Below, piece after piece: positions 9,458-18,828 of a stretch of DNA of 64,000 nucleotides (the stretch's first letter is position 1; every line of letters begins with the position of its first letter). Made by a program: the position numbers and the translations under genes. Source of the DNA: Rhodanobacter sp. C06 (GTDB lineage: Bacteria > Pseudomonadota > Gammaproteobacteria > Xanthomonadales > Rhodanobacteraceae); the NCBI RefSeq assembly GCF_002001105.1, contig NZ_MUNP01000040.1:1-64000 (forward strand), written 5' to 3'. Below the pieces are notes generated by a model. The model was not told the DNA's origin. It searched no databases and was given only the letters and a program-made list of their open reading frames with translations.

Positions 9458-10506
9458 ATGCCGCCCGCCCCGATCGCATCGCGGTATACGGCGCCTACGG
9501 CCACACCGGCCGCTTCGTGCTGCACGAACTGCGCCGCCGCGGCTTCGTGCCGGTGGCCTGCGGGCGAGACGCGGCGAAGCTGGCGGCGCTGGCCGAAGCC
9601 GCCGGCGTCGAAACCCGCGTCGCCGGCGTCGACGATCCCGCCGCGCTGGACGCCGCCTTCGCCGGCACTGCCGCCGTGCTGCTCTGCGCCGGACCCTTCA
9701 TGGACACCTCGGCACCGGTGCTCGACGCAGCGCTGCGCGCGCGCATCCACTATCTCGACGTGGCGGCCGAGCAGCGCGCGGTGGCCGACACCCTCGCCCG
9801 CGACGCCGAGGCGCGGGCCGCGGGCGTGACCGTGCTGCCCGCGATGGCCTTCTACGGCGGCCTTGCCGACCTGCTGGCCAGCGCCGCGCTCGATGGCGCC
9901 ACCGACGCAGACGCACTGGACATCGCCGTCGCGCTCGATGGCTGGCACCCCACGCGCGGCACCCGCATCACCGGCGAACGCAACCGGCATCCGCGCAGCT
10001 ACATCGAGCACGGCCGCACGCTCCACCTGCCCGACCCGGCGCCGGTACGCACCACGGACTTCCCGGCGCCGTTCGGACGGCAGGAAACCGTGCTGCTCAC
10101 GCTGTCCGAGGCGGTGCTGGTGCCGCACCACATCGCCTGCCGCAACCTGCACGCATGGATGAACCTGGCCCCGTTGCGCGACCTGCGCGATCCGGCCACG
10201 CCGGCGCCGGTCGCCACCGACGACAGCGGACGCTCCGCGCAGCGCTTCATGGTCGACGTGCGTGTGCGCCGTGGCGCGCACCAGGGCCGCGCCACGGCCA
10301 GCGGGCGCGACATCTATGCCGTCACCGCGCCGCTGCTGGCCGAGGCGCTGCAGCGCATCCTCGACGGCCGGGTCCGCGGCAGCGGGGCGCTGGCCGCCGG
10401 GCAGGCGTTCGACGCGCGCGATTTCCTGGCTGCGTTGACGCCTGCCGGCGTCGCGGTGGCACTGGAGGTCGCTAGCGGGGCAGAGCCGGCCGCGTCCGTC
10501 TCCTGA
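9454..10506 (+). CDS. Saccharopine-dehydrogenase-like NAD(P)-binding oxidoreductase
   Basis: A 350-aa protein with an N-terminal Rossmann segment (IAVYGAYGHTGRFVLHEL, residues 9-26; GxxGxTG nucleotide loop) and the saccharopine-dehydrogenase-like order VLLCAGPF, HYLDVAAEQRAV, then PAMAFYGGLADLLA. The family includes trans-acting enoyl reductases and many uncharacterised reductases. GGAGGG lies 7 bases before the ATG. It is the last gene of a three-gene coupled operon with the Cys-rich peptide and the Tat hydrolase, so it may act on the product of that hydrolase, although one works in the cytoplasm and the other outside it. Confidence 0.82.
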   Translation: MNAARPDRIAVYGAYGHTGRFVLHELRRRGFVPVACGRDAAKLAALAEAAGVETRVAGVDDPAALDAAFAGTAAVLLCAGPFMDTSAPVLDAALRARIHYLDVAAEQRAVADTLARDAEARAAGVTVLPAMAFYGGLADLLASAALDGATDADALDIAVALDGWHPTRGTRITGERNRHPRSYIEHGRTLHLPDPAPVRTTDFPAPFGRQETVLLTLSEAVLVPHHIACRNLHAWMNLAPLRDLRDPATPAPVATDDSGRSAQRFMVDVRVRRGAHQGRATASGRDIYAVTAPLLAEALQRILDGRVRGSGALAAGQAFDARDFLAALTPAGVAVALEVASGAEPAASVS

Positions 10507-10561
10507 CGCGGCCCCGGCGGGCGCCCCGGTATACTGGCCAATCCCCCGCCAAGGACCCGCC

Positions 10562-11428
10562 ATGCGCGAAGCACATGTCAACGAACTGGTCGAGCTGCTG
10601 CAGCTCGAACGGCTGGAGGACAACCTGTTCCGCGGCCAGAGCCGCGACATCGGCACGCGCTTCGTGTTCGGTGGTCAGGTGCTGGGGCAGGCGCTGTCGG
10701 CGGCGCAGCGGACCGTCGACCCGTCGCGCGAGGCGCATTCGCTGCACGCCTATTTTCTGCGCGCGGGCGACATCGACGCACCGATCGTCTACAGCGTGGA
10801 GCGCGCCCGCGACGGCGGCTCGTTTTCGTCGCGCCGGGTGCTGGCGATCCAGCACGGCCAGCCCATCCTGAACGGCTCGATCTCGTTCCAGGTGCCGGAA
10901 AAGGGCTTCGAGCACCAGACCGCGATGCCGGAAGTGCCCGCGCCGGAAGACGTGGAGCCGATGCGCCCGCTGCCGCCGGAAGAGTTGGCCAAGCTGCCGG
11001 TGAAGCTGCAGCGCTGGCTGGGCATCGACGGCCCGTTCGAGTTCCGCCTGGTGTGGCCGCGCGACGAGATGCATCCGGTGAAGCGGCCGCCGATCCAGCA
11101 CATCTGGTTCCGGCTCACCGCACCGGTCGCGGACTCGGCGGTGCTGCACCGCGCCCTGCTCGCCTATGCCTCGGATTTCCACCTGATCGGCACCGCCACG
11201 CTGCCGCATGGGATTTCCTACATGACCCACAACGTGCAGATGGCCAGCCTCGATCACGCGCTGTGGTTCCACCGCCCGTTCCGGGTGGACGAGTGGCTGC
11301 TGTACTCCTTCGACAGCCCCACCGCCCAGGGCGGTCGCGGCCTGGCACGCGGGCAGATCTTCAGCCGCGACGGCCGGCTGGTCGCCTCCACCGCGCAGGA
11401 AGGCCTGATCCGCCTGCGCGGCGAATAA
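10562..11428 (+). CDS. tesB: Acyl-CoA thioesterase II
   Basis: A 288-aa double-hotdog thioesterase that hydrolyses medium- and long-chain acyl-CoA. N-terminal features are FGGQVLGQAL and SLHAYFLRAGD; the C-terminal hotdog holds Asp205 (YASDFHL), Ser229 (MASLDHALWFH) and Gln279 (STAQEGL), which match the Asp204/Thr228/Gln278 catalytic set of E. coli TesB, with Ser replacing Thr. Length is the usual one. It stands 13 bp before a small membrane protein gene on the same strand. Confidence 0.95.
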   Translation: MREAHVNELVELLQLERLEDNLFRGQSRDIGTRFVFGGQVLGQALSAAQRTVDPSREAHSLHAYFLRAGDIDAPIVYSVERARDGGSFSSRRVLAIQHGQPILNGSISFQVPEKGFEHQTAMPEVPAPEDVEPMRPLPPEELAKLPVKLQRWLGIDGPFEFRLVWPRDEMHPVKRPPIQHIWFRLTAPVADSAVLHRALLAYASDFHLIGTATLPHGISYMTHNVQMASLDHALWFHRPFRVDEWLLYSFDSPTAQGGRGLARGQIFSRDGRLVASTAQEGLIRLRGE

Positions 11429-11440
11429 GCAGGTACCGAC

Positions 11441-11833
11441 ATGCGCCAGATCTACACCTCGCCCCGCCCCGAAAACATCGACCGCGTGGTCGCCCTGATG
11501 GCCGAACACGGCATCGAGGCCACGGTGGAGAACCGCTCCAGCTGGCGCAAGCCCGGCCACCGCCGCTTCAGCTACCAGGAGCCGGACACCGACCGCAGCA
11601 ACTGGGAGCAGGTGTGGATCGCCCGCGCCGACGACTACACCCGCGCCCGGGCCCTGCTGCGCGAGCTGGGCATCGAACCGGTGATCCGCCACGGCCAGGA
11701 GCTGGCCGAGGCACGCAATCCCTCGCCGCAGGCACGGCGCCGGAGCACGGTGACGCGGGTGCGCCGCATCATGCTGCTGGCCATCCTGGGCATCATCGCG
11801 GTGATGACGCTGCGTTATCTGCACGTGATCTGA
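11441..11833 (+). CDS. DUF2007-like protein with C-terminal membrane anchor
   Basis: A 130-aa protein. Residues 1-80 look like a small alpha/beta ferredoxin-like domain (IYTSPRPENIDRVVALMAEHGIEATVENR) of the DUF2007 kind (family name from memory). Residues 108-127 are a single membrane helix (IMLLAILGIIAVMTLRYL) preceded by a basic stretch (ARRRSTVTRVRR), which places the folded domain in the cytoplasm. It follows tesB closely and may share its transcript. No function is known to me. Confidence 0.72.
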   Translation: MRQIYTSPRPENIDRVVALMAEHGIEATVENRSSWRKPGHRRFSYQEPDTDRSNWEQVWIARADDYTRARALLRELGIEPVIRHGQELAEARNPSPQARRRSTVTRVRRIMLLAILGIIAVMTLRYLHVI

Positions 11834-11897
11834 GCACACGCAAGGGTTTGCGTCCCTGCGGCGTGCGCACGCCGCGACTCCAGCCTAGAATCGGGCC

Positions 11898-12602
11898 ATG
11901 CGCTCCGAACACGTCCGCCTGTTCCAGACCCTGCCGCACGCCTGCGGCTACTTCGCCGAGCGCACGGCGCAGAACCTGGTGATCGATCCGGCCGCGCCGC
12001 AGCTGGACCGGCTGTACGGCCCGGCGCTGGAACGCGGCTTCCGCCGCGCCGGCGGGCACCTGTACTTCCCGCACTGCCCGGAATGTCGCGCCTGCACGCC
12101 CTGCCGCATCGACGCGCTGCACTTCGAGGCCGACCGTTCGCAGCGGCGCTGCCTGAAGCGCAATGCCGACCTGGTGGTGACCGAATGCCAGGCCGGCTAC
12201 AACGCCGAGCGCCATGCCCTGTACGAAAACTACCTGCGCCGGCGCCACCCCGGCGGCGGCATGGACGAGGCCGACGCCAGCGACTTCCGCCGCTTCCTCA
12301 CCGCGCCGTGGAGCCCCACCGTGTTCCTGGAATTCCGCCTGCGCGAGCGTCTGCTCGGCGTGGCGGTCACCGACGTCTGCCGCAGCGGCCTGTCGGCGGT
12401 CTACACCTTCTACGACCCCGGCGAGGAAGCACGCGGCCTCGGCACCTTCGCCATCCTCAAGCAGGTGGAACTGGCCCGTCGCCGCAACCTGCCCTGGGTG
12501 TACCTGGGCTTCTGGATCGAAGGGCATCCGAAGATGGACTACAAGCGGCGCTTCCGGCCGCTGCAGCTGCGCACGGCCGAGGGCTGGCAGGCGATGCCTT
12601 GA
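11898..12602 (+). CDS. bpt: Aspartate/glutamate leucyltransferase (L/F-like, Bpt)
   Basis: A 234-aa protein of the bacterial Ate1-related family. It transfers leucine from Leu-tRNA to proteins starting with Asp or Glu, marking them for ClpS/ClpAP. Diagnostic segments are LPHACGYFAERTAQNLVIDP, FRRAGGHLYFPHCPECRACTPCR (Cys cluster), RRHPGG and YLGFWIEGHPKMDYKRRF near the C-terminus. Length and start agree with the family. A large inverted repeat follows the stop. Confidence 0.95.
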   Translation: MRSEHVRLFQTLPHACGYFAERTAQNLVIDPAAPQLDRLYGPALERGFRRAGGHLYFPHCPECRACTPCRIDALHFEADRSQRRCLKRNADLVVTECQAGYNAERHALYENYLRRRHPGGGMDEADASDFRRFLTAPWSPTVFLEFRLRERLLGVAVTDVCRSGLSAVYTFYDPGEEARGLGTFAILKQVELARRRNLPWVYLGFWIEGHPKMDYKRRFRPLQLRTAEGWQAMP

Positions 12603-12609
12603 CGTGGGG

Positions 12610-12722
12610 GCGCACCCCCGGATCAAGTCCGGGGCAGGCTCTGTGCGCGATTGTTCCTGCTTCGATCAAGCACCAGAGCCATCGGGCACAGAGCCTGCCC
12701 CGGACTTGATCCGGGGGTGCGC
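12610..12722. repeat. Intergenic inverted repeat with perfect 37-bp arms
   Basis: Arms at 12610-12646 and 12686-12722 are exact reverse complements (starting GCGCACCCCCGGATCAAG), with a 39-base centre. The centre contains TGCTTCGATCA, the complement of a core found in two other elements in this window. It sits between convergent genes and may act as a terminator or as a non-autonomous REP/MITE-type element. Confidence 0.9.
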
Positions 12723-12732
12723 TCCTGCGGAT

Positions 12733-14241
12733 TCAGGTCTTGCGTATTTCCGGATACGGAAACAGCTTCACCAGCGGCACCGAGATGCCGTCGTCGCCGA
12801 CCACGCGGCAATGCGTGCGGTCGAGCTGGCGCGGGTCGTCGACGCCGCAACTGTGGGCGATGATGCCGACCTCGTGCATCACGTTGCGCGCGTAGTTCGC
12901 CACCTTCTCGCTCTTGTCGGTGACCACCAGGCCGCGCTGCAGTTTCGGATCCTGCGTGGTGATGCCGGTGGGGCAGGTGTTGCGGTTGCACTGCAGCGAC
13001 TGGATGCAGCCCAGCGCCAGCATGAAGCCGCGCGCGGAGTTCACGAAGTCCGCACCTACCGACAGCGCCCACGCCACGTCGTAGGCAGTGATGCGCTTGC
13101 CAGAGCAGATCACCTTGATGCGCTCGCGCAGACCCTTGGCGATCAGCGTGTCGAGCAGCGCGGGCAGCGCCTCGTGCAGCGGCAGGCCCACGCCTTCCAT
13201 CAGGGTCTGCGGCGCGGCGCCGGTGCCCCCTTCGGAGCCGTCCACGATGATGAAGTCCGGCGCGCTTTCGAGGCCGCGCTTGTGCACCTCGTCGCACAGC
13301 TCCTCGATCATGCGCATGTCGCCGAACACCGCCTTGAAGCCGGTGGGCTTGCCGGTGAGCTCGCGGATGTGATGGATGGCGTCCATCAGTTGCGCCACGT
13401 TCGCGATGTCGAGATGGCGGTTCGGGCTCTGCGAATCCTGTCCCTCCGGGATGCCGCGGATCGCGGCGATCTCGGCCGTCACCTTGGCCGCGGGCAGCAG
13501 GCCGCCCATGCCGGGCTTGGCGCCCTGGCCGAGCTTGATGCTGACCATCTTCACCTGCGGGTGCGCGCAGATCGCCGCAAGCTTGCCGTCGTCCAGCTTG
13601 CCGTCAGGCGTGCGCACACCGTACTTGGCGGTGCCGATCTCGAACACGATGTCGCAACCGCCTTCGAGGTGGTAGGGCGCCAGTCCACCTTCGCCGGTGT
13701 CCATCCAGATCCCGGCCTTCGCCGCGCCGTGCGACAGCGCACGCACTGCCGGCGCGCCCAGCGCGCCGAAGCTCATCGCGGAGATGTTGAAGAACGCGGC
13801 GTGATCGTAGGGTTTGCGCGCATGCGGGCCGATGCGCACCGGCTTCGGTTCCACGTGGTGGTCGCCCAGCGCGGGAAACGCCGCGTTGACGAAGAACGGC
13901 ACCCCCTCGCCGCGCAGGTCGCGGGTGGAGCCGAACGCGTTGGTGTTCTCCGCGTTCTTCGCCGCGCGGTACACCCACACGCGCTGGGCGCGGTTGAACG
14001 GCAGTTCCTCGCGATCGCTGGAGAACAGGTACTGGCGGAAGAACTCGCCCAGGCGCAGGAAGCCGTAGCGGAAGTGGCCGATCACCGGGAAGTTGCGCAA
14101 CACCGCGTTGGCGGTCTGGTTGCGATCCACCACCCACACCGCCGCGACCACCACCACGGCCATCGCCAGCAGCAGCAGGAACAGCGCCGCGAACGTTTCC
14201 ACCAGCACCACCAGCCAATGCGCGAAACCCGTCGATTCCAT
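12733..14241 (-). CDS. Membrane-anchored FMN-binding glutamate-synthase-like protein
   Basis: A 502-aa protein. Residues 8-38 are a membrane helix; the rest matches the FMN/iron-sulphur central domain of glutamate synthase (archaeal-type GltB). Visible motifs are FFNISAMSFGALG, GEGGLAPYH, IKLGQGAKPGMGG, FIIVDGSEGGTGAAP, and Cys412-x5-Cys418-x4-Cys423 in CIQSLQCNRNTCPTG, the 3Fe-4S ligands. The amidotransferase domain of true glutamate synthase is absent, so its electron donor and actual substrate are uncertain. Proteins of this build are common in proteobacteria and usually described only as glutamate-synthase-related. It is transcribed in the direction of purT but separated by a repeat. Confidence 0.9.
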   Translation of the reverse strand: MESTGFAHWLVVLVETFAALFLLLLAMAVVVVAAVWVVDRNQTANAVLRNFPVIGHFRYGFLRLGEFFRQYLFSSDREELPFNRAQRVWVYRAAKNAENTNAFGSTRDLRGEGVPFFVNAAFPALGDHHVEPKPVRIGPHARKPYDHAAFFNISAMSFGALGAPAVRALSHGAAKAGIWMDTGEGGLAPYHLEGGCDIVFEIGTAKYGVRTPDGKLDDGKLAAICAHPQVKMVSIKLGQGAKPGMGGLLPAAKVTAEIAAIRGIPEGQDSQSPNRHLDIANVAQLMDAIHHIRELTGKPTGFKAVFGDMRMIEELCDEVHKRGLESAPDFIIVDGSEGGTGAAPQTLMEGVGLPLHEALPALLDTLIAKGLRERIKVICSGKRITAYDVAWALSVGADFVNSARGFMLALGCIQSLQCNRNTCPTGITTQDPKLQRGLVVTDKSEKVANYARNVMHEVGIIAHSCGVDDPRQLDRTHCRVVGDDGISVPLVKLFPYPEIRKT

Positions 14242-14282
14242 GTGCGACTCCTGTGTGTTGCGTGGAAATGCCGTTCATTGTG

Positions 14283-14422
14283 CCCCTCCTCTCCTCTTTG
14301 GGGAGAGGATCGAGGTGAGGGGGCGGGGCTTGTGATGTCGCTGATCGAAGCGTGCTTCGATGAGGTGACGCCGCCAGTGCGGCCCCTCACCCCAGCCCTC
14401 TCCCCAAAGGGGAGAGGGAGGG
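14283..14422. repeat. Composite imperfect inverted repeat between the GOGAT-like gene and purT
   Basis: Arms at about 14283-14325 and 14381-14422 are reverse complements at roughly 85% (both contain CTCTCCCCAAAG and CCCCTCAC). The right arm has its own hairpin (CTCTCCCCAAAGGGGAGAG). The centre reads TGATCGAAGCGTGCTTCGATGA. It fills most of the 186-bp gap and could end purT transcription. Confidence 0.75.
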
Positions 14423-14427
14423 AAGCG

Positions 14428-15609
14428 TTACAGCTCCACGCGCAACTGCGCCGACGCACGCACGGCCTTCGCGCGCGCCGCCTCGATGTCGGCGTCGCGC
14501 GCCAGCGTTACCGCCATGCGCCGGCGGCCCTTCACCTCGGGCTTGCCGAACAGGCGCAGCTGGGTATCCGGCTCGGCCAGCGCCGCCGCCACGCCGTGGT
14601 AGCGCGGCGCGCGGCCCTCGCCTTCCACCAGCACCGCGCACGAAGCCGAGGGGCCCAGCTGGCGGATCACGGGAATCGGCAGGCCGAGGATGGCCCGCGC
14701 ATGCAGCGCGAATTCGGACAGGTCCTGCGAGATCTGGGTGACCAGGCCGGTGTCGTGCGGGCGCGGGCTGACCTCGGAGAAGATCACCGCATCGCCCTTG
14801 ACGAAGAACTCCATGCCGAACACGCCCCAGCCGCCCAGCGCGTTCGACACCGCCGCGGCCTGGCGCTGCGCCTCGGCCAGCGCCTGGTCGCTCATGGCCT
14901 GCGGCTGCCACGACTCGCGGTAGTCGCCGTCCTCCTGGCGATGGCCGATCGGCGCGCAGAAACTGGTGCCGCCCTGGTGGCGCACGGTGAGCAGGGTGAT
15001 CTCGTAGTCGAAATCGACGAAGCCTTCCACGATCACCCGCCCCTGCCCCGCGCGACCGCCGGACTGCGCATAGTCCCAGGCGTGCTGCAGCTCCGACTCC
15101 TTGCGCACGATGCTCTGGCCCTTGCCCGAGGAGCTCATCACCGGCTTGATCACGAACGGGTAGCCGATGTCGGCCACCGCGCGGCGGTAATCGGCTTCGT
15201 TGTCGCAGAAACGATAGGGCGAGGTGGGCAGTTCCAGTTCCTGCGCGGCCAGCCGGCGGATGCCCTCGCGATCCATCGTCAGCCACGCGGCGCGCGCGGT
15301 GGGGATCACGTGCAGGCCTTCGCGCTCCATCTCCACCAGGGTGGGCGTGTGGATCGCCTCGATCTCCGGCACCACCAGATCGGGATGCTCGGCCTCGATC
15401 ACGCGGCGCAGCGCGACGCCGTCCAGCATGTCGATCACGTGGCTGCGATGCGCCACCTGCATCGCCGGCGCGTCGGCGTAGCGATCCACCGCGATCACCT
15501 CCACCGCGTAGCGCTGCAGCTCGATCGCCAGCTCCTTGCCGAGCTCGCCGGAACCCAGCAGCAGCACGCGCACGGCATGGTCGGAATGGGGCGTGCCGAA
15601 GGGTTTCAT
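14428..15609 (-). CDS. purT: Formate-dependent GAR transformylase
   Basis: A 393-aa ATP-grasp enzyme that makes formylglycinamide ribonucleotide from GAR, formate and ATP in purine synthesis. Characteristic parts are [19 protein letters not shown] at the N-terminus, [22 protein letters not shown] (ATP-grasp loop), [22 protein letters not shown] and [12 protein letters not shown]. Length is that of the E. coli enzyme. The start ATG at 15609 has GGAG only a few bases upstream on its strand. It faces away from the transglutaminase-like gene. Confidence 0.97.
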   Translation of the reverse strand: MKPFGTPHSDHAVRVLLLGSGELGKELAIELQRYAVEVIAVDRYADAPAMQVAHRSHVIDMLDGVALRRVIEAEHPDLVVPEIEAIHTPTLVEMEREGLHVIPTARAAWLTMDREGIRRLAAQELELPTSPYRFCDNEADYRRAVADIGYPFVIKPVMSSSGKGQSIVRKESELQHAWDYAQSGGRAGQGRVIVEGFVDFDYEITLLTVRHQGGTSFCAPIGHRQEDGDYRESWQPQAMSDQALAEAQRQAAAVSNALGGWGVFGMEFFVKGDAVIFSEVSPRPHDTGLVTQISQDLSEFALHARAILGLPIPVIRQLGPSASCAVLVEGEGRAPRYHGVAAALAEPDTQLRLFGKPEVKGRRRMAVTLARDADIEAARAKAVRASAQLRVEL

Positions 15610-15753
15610 GGAGGTGCTCCGTCGTTGGGCGGGAGCGCATTGTAGGCGGTGCGCCGTGGCTGTCGCGTCGGCGCAAGATTTTGCTGCGCCGCGCATTGAC
15701 GGCGCCCGCGCCGCGGCTTCCACTGGCCGCACCCGTCCCCGCGGAGCCGTCCC

Positions 15754-17328
15754 ATGGGTCGTCCAAGCGCCTTGTTCCGGCTGGCGCTGTGCCTTGCCTG
15801 CGCGTTCGTCGCGCCGACCCGCGCGCAGGCTCCCGCCACCAGCGCGGCAAGCAGCCCGACAACCAGCCCGATAACCCGCGAAGACACCTGGATGAGCGTG
15901 CTGCTCGGTGGCCGCAAGATCGGCAGCCTGCACGTCGAGCGCCAGCGCGACGGGCAGGCGGTGACCACCACCCAGACGCTGTCCATCCTGCTGACCCGCA
16001 ACGGCAAGAGCATCCCGCTGGGCAACACCATCCGCAGCGTGGAAACGCCGGATGGCCAGCCGCTGGGCTTCGGCGCGCGCACCACGATGTCGGCGATGGA
16101 CAGCGTGGTCGAAGGCACGCGCCTGCCCGACGGCCGGTTCCGCGTCGACATCACCGTGGGCGGCGCGACGCGGCAGGAAATCATGGACTGGGCCGCCGGC
16201 GCCCTGCTCGCCGAGGGTCAGCGCCTTGCCATGCTGGACGCCAGCCGACAGCCCGGCCGGCACTACCGGCTGGCTATGTTCGACCCGGCCAGCCGGCAGG
16301 TGATGGACGTCGACACCGAGGTGCTCGGCGAGGAAACGGTGCAACTGCCGGGCGGCGCGGAACGACTGAGCCACCAGCGCCAGGTGCTGCGCCAGACGCG
16401 CGGCGAGCAGGTGCTGGACCTGTGGCTGGATGCGCAAGGCCGGGTGCGCAAGGGGCTGCTCGGCATGCTGGGCAGCCGCATGGAAATGCTGGCCTGCGAC
16501 CGCGCCTGCGCGCAGGCGCCGGCACAGGGCGTGGACATGTTCCGCGCGGCGATGGTGGACTCGCCGCGCGCGCTGACGCCGAACCTGCGCACCACCTCGC
16601 TGCGCTACCGCGTGCACGTCGACGGCGATGCGACGCAGCCGTTCATCGATACCGACGAGCAACGCGTCATCGCACTCGGCCATGGCGACTGGCAGATCGA
16701 CACCGGCGGCCCCCACCTGCACGGGCAACCACCGCCGCAGCCAGGCGACCTCGCGGCCAACGCCTGGCTGCAATCCGATGCCCCGCTGATCCGCGAGCTG
16801 ACCGCCGCGGCGATCGGCGACGCCGGCACGCCCGTGCTGAAGATGCGCCGGCTGCGCAACTTCGTCAGCGGCTACATCACCCAGCACGGCCTCGACGTGG
16901 GTTACGCCTCGGCGCTGGAAGTGGCAAACAACCGCCAGGGCGATTGCACCGAATTCGCCGTGCTGCTGGCGGCGATGGCGCGCGCCGCAGGCGTGCCCGC
17001 GCGCGTGGTCACCGGCATGGTCTACACCGACCGCTACGGCAACGCCGCGCGCGTGTTCGTGCCGCACGCCTGGGTGCAGGCGTGGACGGGCAGGCGCTGG
17101 CAAAGCTACGACGCCGCGCTGCGGCACTTCGACAGCACCCACGTCGCGCTGGACAGCGGCGACGGCGACCCCTGGCACTTCTACGGCGTCACCGACCTGT
17201 TCGGCCGCCTGCGCATCGACAGCGTCAAGTCGGTCACCGAACTCTTCGACGCACCGATCGACAGCGCCCCCGCCTCGCCCGCGGGCACCGTCGGCAACGG
17301 CGTCGGTTCCAGCGGCGGCAACGGCTGA
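15754..17328 (+). CDS. Secreted transglutaminase-like protein
   Basis: A 524-aa protein with a signal peptide (residues 1-24, ending TRAQ). The N-terminal ~320 residues form an unassigned beta-rich region. The C-terminal transglutaminase-like domain has the cysteine-protease-like triad in the expected order: Cys398 (QGDCTEF), His438 (VPHAWVQ) and Asp453 (YDAAL). The last 25 residues are a flexible Gly/Ser/Ala tail. Such exported proteins are often linked to peptidoglycan or peptide modification, but the substrate here is unknown. It is followed by small genes on the opposite strand. Confidence 0.88.
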   Translation: MGRPSALFRLALCLACAFVAPTRAQAPATSAASSPTTSPITREDTWMSVLLGGRKIGSLHVERQRDGQAVTTTQTLSILLTRNGKSIPLGNTIRSVETPDGQPLGFGARTTMSAMDSVVEGTRLPDGRFRVDITVGGATRQEIMDWAAGALLAEGQRLAMLDASRQPGRHYRLAMFDPASRQVMDVDTEVLGEETVQLPGGAERLSHQRQVLRQTRGEQVLDLWLDAQGRVRKGLLGMLGSRMEMLACDRACAQAPAQGVDMFRAAMVDSPRALTPNLRTTSLRYRVHVDGDATQPFIDTDEQRVIALGHGDWQIDTGGPHLHGQPPPQPGDLAANAWLQSDAPLIRELTAAAIGDAGTPVLKMRRLRNFVSGYITQHGLDVGYASALEVANNRQGDCTEFAVLLAAMARAAGVPARVVTGMVYTDRYGNAARVFVPHAWVQAWTGRRWQSYDAALRHFDSTHVALDSGDGDPWHFYGVTDLFGRLRIDSVKSVTELFDAPIDSAPASPAGTVGNGVGSSGGNG

Positions 17329-17354
17329 TGCGGCGGCACGCCCGGCATGCCCGC

Positions 17355-17717
17355 TCAATGCGTGCCGGACATCGCCACCGTCAGCTGCGGCAAGCGGAGT
17401 TCGCTGCGCCTCCCGTCGTCGCCCACCACGTACAGGCGGCCGTCGCGCCGGGCCAGGGTGGCGATGTCGCCCACCGTGCGGGCGTCGAGCCGGTGCAGCA
17501 GGCGGCCGTCGGCCGCGTCGAACACGCTCAGCTGGTCGGCCTCGTCGTCGGCGGCCAGCAGCCAGTCGTGGCCGGCATCGTGCCAGCGCATCAATTGCCC
17601 CGAGCCCGGTGGCGGATGCGCCAGGCCGAAACCGCCCAGCACGATCGCCAGCAGGCCCGCCCACAGGCCGAGGGCAGGCCACCAGGAGCGCAGAGGTGAA
17701 GGGGCGACGGCAGGCAT
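17355..17717 (-). CDS. Membrane-anchored small protein with PQQ/beta-propeller-like repeat
   Basis: About 120 aa from ATG 17717 (an ATG at 17741 would add eight residues; neither has a clear ribosome site). Residues 12-32 are a membrane helix or uncleaved signal. The periplasmic part ([31 protein letters not shown], described by parts: a strand pair, then [23 protein letters not shown]) looks like two blades of a PQQ-type propeller, too few to form a closed one. It follows the DUF423 gene on the same strand. No function assigned. Confidence 0.6.
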   Translation of the reverse strand: MPAVAPSPLRSWWPALGLWAGLLAIVLGGFGLAHPPPGSGQLMRWHDAGHDWLLAADDEADQLSVFDAADGRLLHRLDARTVGDIATLARRDGRLYVVGDDGRRSELRLPQLTVAMSGTH

Positions 17718-17766
17718 GCCGGCATGCTCGCGCCCCGGCATGACAGGCGCATGACGCCCGACCGGG

Positions 17767-18147
17767 CTACGCCCCGCGCCGGCGCAGCGAGAGCCCCAAC
17801 GCGACCCAGCCGACCACGAAGGCCACGCCGCCGAACGGCGTGACGATGCCGGTCCAGCGCGGTGCGCCCAAGGCCAGCGCATACAGGCTGCCGCTGAACA
17901 GCACGATGCCGCATGCGAAGGCAATCACCGCACAACGACCCGCACGTCCCGCACCGAGTCCCACCACGAGCACCAGCGCCAGCGCATGCCATGCGTGGTA
18001 TTCCACCGCGGTGTGCCACAGCTCGCGATGGGCGGGATCGAGCGCATTGCGCAAGGCATGCGCGCCGAACGCACCGAGCAATACCGCGCTGGCTCCGGCG
18101 ATGCCGGCGAGCAGGCCGGCGCGTGATCGGGCAGTTTGTCGCAGCAT
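17767..18147 (-). CDS. DUF423 family membrane protein
   Basis: A 126-aa protein with four predicted membrane helices and the DUF423 signature elements: GLLAGIAGASAVLLGAFGAHAL at the N-terminus, WHTAVEYHAWHALAL, and near the C-terminus PFGGVAFVVGWVAL. The family (YwdK-like) is widespread and uncharacterised. The gene is divergent from the SCO1 gene with 66 bp between starts, so the two promoters probably overlap. Confidence 0.88.
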   Translation of the reverse strand: MLRQTARSRAGLLAGIAGASAVLLGAFGAHALRNALDPAHRELWHTAVEYHAWHALALVLVVGLGAGRAGRCAVIAFACGIVLFSGSLYALALGAPRWTGIVTPFGGVAFVVGWVALGLSLRRRGA

Positions 18148-18213
18148 GGCCGGACTCCGGTAACTGATGGTCGCGCAGCGTATGCTTGGGCGCTTGATGC
18201 CACGGATTCTCGC

Positions 18214-18828
18214 ATGAAGTTCCCACGCCTCCTGCGTCTCGCCCTGCTCCTGCTGCCGCTGGCCGGCGCCCTGTTGCTCACTGCCTGCCATCGCGATGCG
18301 CCGCCGTTCAAGCTCACCAACATCAGCGGGCACATGCCGGACCTGCAATTCCAGCTCACCGACGACAACGGCAACGCGGTGAGCGCCGCGGATTACCGCG
18401 GCAAGGTGCTGCTGCTGTACTTCGGCTACACGCACTGCCCCGACGTCTGCCCGCTGACCCTGGCCCAGCTGCACGTGACGCTGCAGAAGCTGGGCAAGCC
18501 GGGCGACGACGTGCGCATCCTGTTCGTCAGCGTCGACCCCGCGCGCGACACACCGGCGGTGCTGCACGCCTATGTCAACGCCTTCGACAAGCGCGCAGTG
18601 GGCCTCACCGGCAGCCCCCGCGCGATCGAGGCGCTGAGCAAGCGCTACCGCTCGGCGTTCACCCGCGAGCCTTCCGGCAAGGACGGCAACTACGAGGTCA
18701 CCCACAGCTCGGCGATCTACGTGTTCGACCGCGACGGCCGCGCCCGCGTGCTCTCCACGCCCGGCACGCCGCAGGACGACCTGGTGCACGACCTGCAGCT
18801 GCTGCTGGGCGCGGGGACTTCCGCATGA
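18214..18828 (+). CDS. SCO1/SenC family copper chaperone lipoprotein
   Basis: A 204-aa protein with a lipoprotein signal (LLTAC, lipid-modified Cys25), so it is tethered in the periplasm. The thioredoxin-like fold holds the copper site Cys75-P-D-V-Cys79 and His164 (EVTHSS). SCO proteins deliver copper to, or reduce thiols of, the CuA site of cytochrome c oxidase. The stop overlaps the PCuAC start as ATGA, and the oxidase assembly gene ctaG converges on this pair, so the three form a copper-delivery neighbourhood. Confidence 0.93.
   Translation: MKFPRLLRLALLLLPLAGALLLTACHRDAPPFKLTNISGHMPDLQFQLTDDNGNAVSAADYRGKVLLLYFGYTHCPDVCPLTLAQLHVTLQKLGKPGDDVRILFVSVDPARDTPAVLHAYVNAFDKRAVGLTGSPRAIEALSKRYRSAFTREPSGKDGNYEVTHSSAIYVFDRDGRARVLSTPGTPQDDLVHDLQLLLGAGTSA

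Noticed and set aside
12214-15645. A 1143-codon open frame on the plus strand
   Set aside because: It runs antisense to the glutamate-synthase-like gene and purT, passes through repeats, and has His/Arg/Ala shadow composition.
15672-15692. Partial palindrome GGCGCAAGATTTTGCTGCGCC upstream of purT as a PurR box
   Set aside because: The arms are offset and the PurR consensus ACGCAAACGTTTGCGT is not met.
14428-17682. N-terminal extension of purT to 1084 codons
   Set aside because: PurT is complete from ATG 15609; the extension is antisense to the transglutaminase-like gene.
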